From assembly GCA_018881555.1 (NCBI GenBank), contig JACAXG010000071.1, positions 2,052,537-2,116,536 on the forward strand: a DNA stretch of 64,000 bases. Reading direction: 5' to 3'. Both the position numbers and the translations under genes were made by a program. Below the pieces are notes generated by a model. That model did no database searches. It was not told the DNA's origin and was given only the letters and a program-made list of their open reading frames with translations. Shown here piece by piece: positions 63,701-64,000 of this stretch. Numbering within the stretch: position 1 is the first letter of the stretch; every line of letters begins with the position of its first letter. This DNA comes from Amblyornis subalaris. Lineage: Eukaryota > Chordata > Aves > Passeriformes > Ptilonorhynchidae.

Positions 63701-64000
63701 AAATATCCCTACCCACGAGCACACACAAAACCTGCTCCACTTCCCGCCGATGCCCTTGTGCCGTGGCGGATTTGTTGGGATTTTGAGGTGGATTTTTTTT
63801 TCGCCGCNACCGGGAGCATTTCCCAGCACCAGGATGCTCCTCGGCCGCGGGATACTTCGGGCCGGAGCGAGGGAAAAGAAAAAAAAAAAAAATGGATTTT
63901 TTTTTAATATAAAAATTCAAGGATTTTGACTGGAGAAAACGACGGAGAATGGGAAGGAAGATTCGGCCTTCACCTGCCCCGCCGCCTTCCTCCTCCTCCC
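63701..64000. other. CpG-moderate sequence at right edge
   Basis: Contains an A-run (63878-63891) and T-run (63897-63904) and ends in a CCGCCGCCTTCCTCCTCC stretch. Possibly the start of another island continuing outside the window. Confidence 0.3.

Noticed and set aside
1..64000. CRISPR arrays, operons, ribosome-binding sites, phage or plasmid features
   Set aside because: Sequence is vertebrate nuclear DNA (CR1 LINEs, CpG islands, microsatellites); the tandem repeats here have no spacers and are ordinary satellites.

Overview
This is a piece of a bird chromosome. The diagnostic signal is a set of CR1 LINE 3' ends, several finishing in the avian ATTCTRTGATTCYATGA-type terminus, in a GC-rich, CpG-rich, repeat-poor background. 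Two 3' ends (27880-28284 and 25535-25946) read like CR1 copies common in neoavian birds, possibly passerines; that finer placement is inference. Many isolated single Ns occur; inside CR1 copies they stand in for one base each, so they look like ambiguity codes or masked polymorphic sites, not gaps.

I find no protein-coding exon, rRNA or tRNA that I can support. The long open frames lie on polypurine/polypyrimidine tracts, CpG islands, minisatellites or CR1 remnants, none has a recognisable domain, and several are matched by equally long frames on the other strand. Coding exons shorter than about 60 codons could still have been missed. The window is best described as a gene-poor regulatory landscape of the kind found around a vertebrate developmental transcription-factor gene. 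I cannot name that gene.

Layout: 1-162 minisatellite; 543-1260 AT-rich block; 1420-1872 CR1 (-); 1960-5000 two CpG-rich blocks separated by an 870-bp purine tract; 4975-5600 two candidate enhancers; 8456-8880 a candidate enhancer between two G-runs; 10855-11275 a long AT-rich candidate enhancer; 12660-14470 A/GA tract, 39-bp minisatellite and a CpG/SOX-motif block; 16290-16520 homeodomain-rich element; 18324-19030 GGGAT array and CpG island; 19.4-29.6 kb most of the CR1 copies plus the most enhancer-like element (28711-28935); 29.6-32.1 kb a chain of AT-rich elements interrupted by a pyrimidine tract and CA repeat; 34-40 kb scattered elements; 43-47 kb CpG islands and elements; 49.3-51.7 kb element, CpG island, element; 52.7-55.7 kb CR1 remnants; 57.6-64 kb a large CpG-island complex with purine and pyrimidine tracts and a 1-kb conserved-looking block.

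The candidate regulatory elements were picked without alignments. They are short AT-rich islands in GC-rich sequence, dense in complex non-repetitive motifs (TAATTA, ATGCAAAT, WGATAA, ACAATGG), with no repeat signature. That is suggestive of conservation, not proof. The CpG-island complex at the right end (57.6-63.1 kb) is the likeliest place for a promoter whose gene body lies outside the window.
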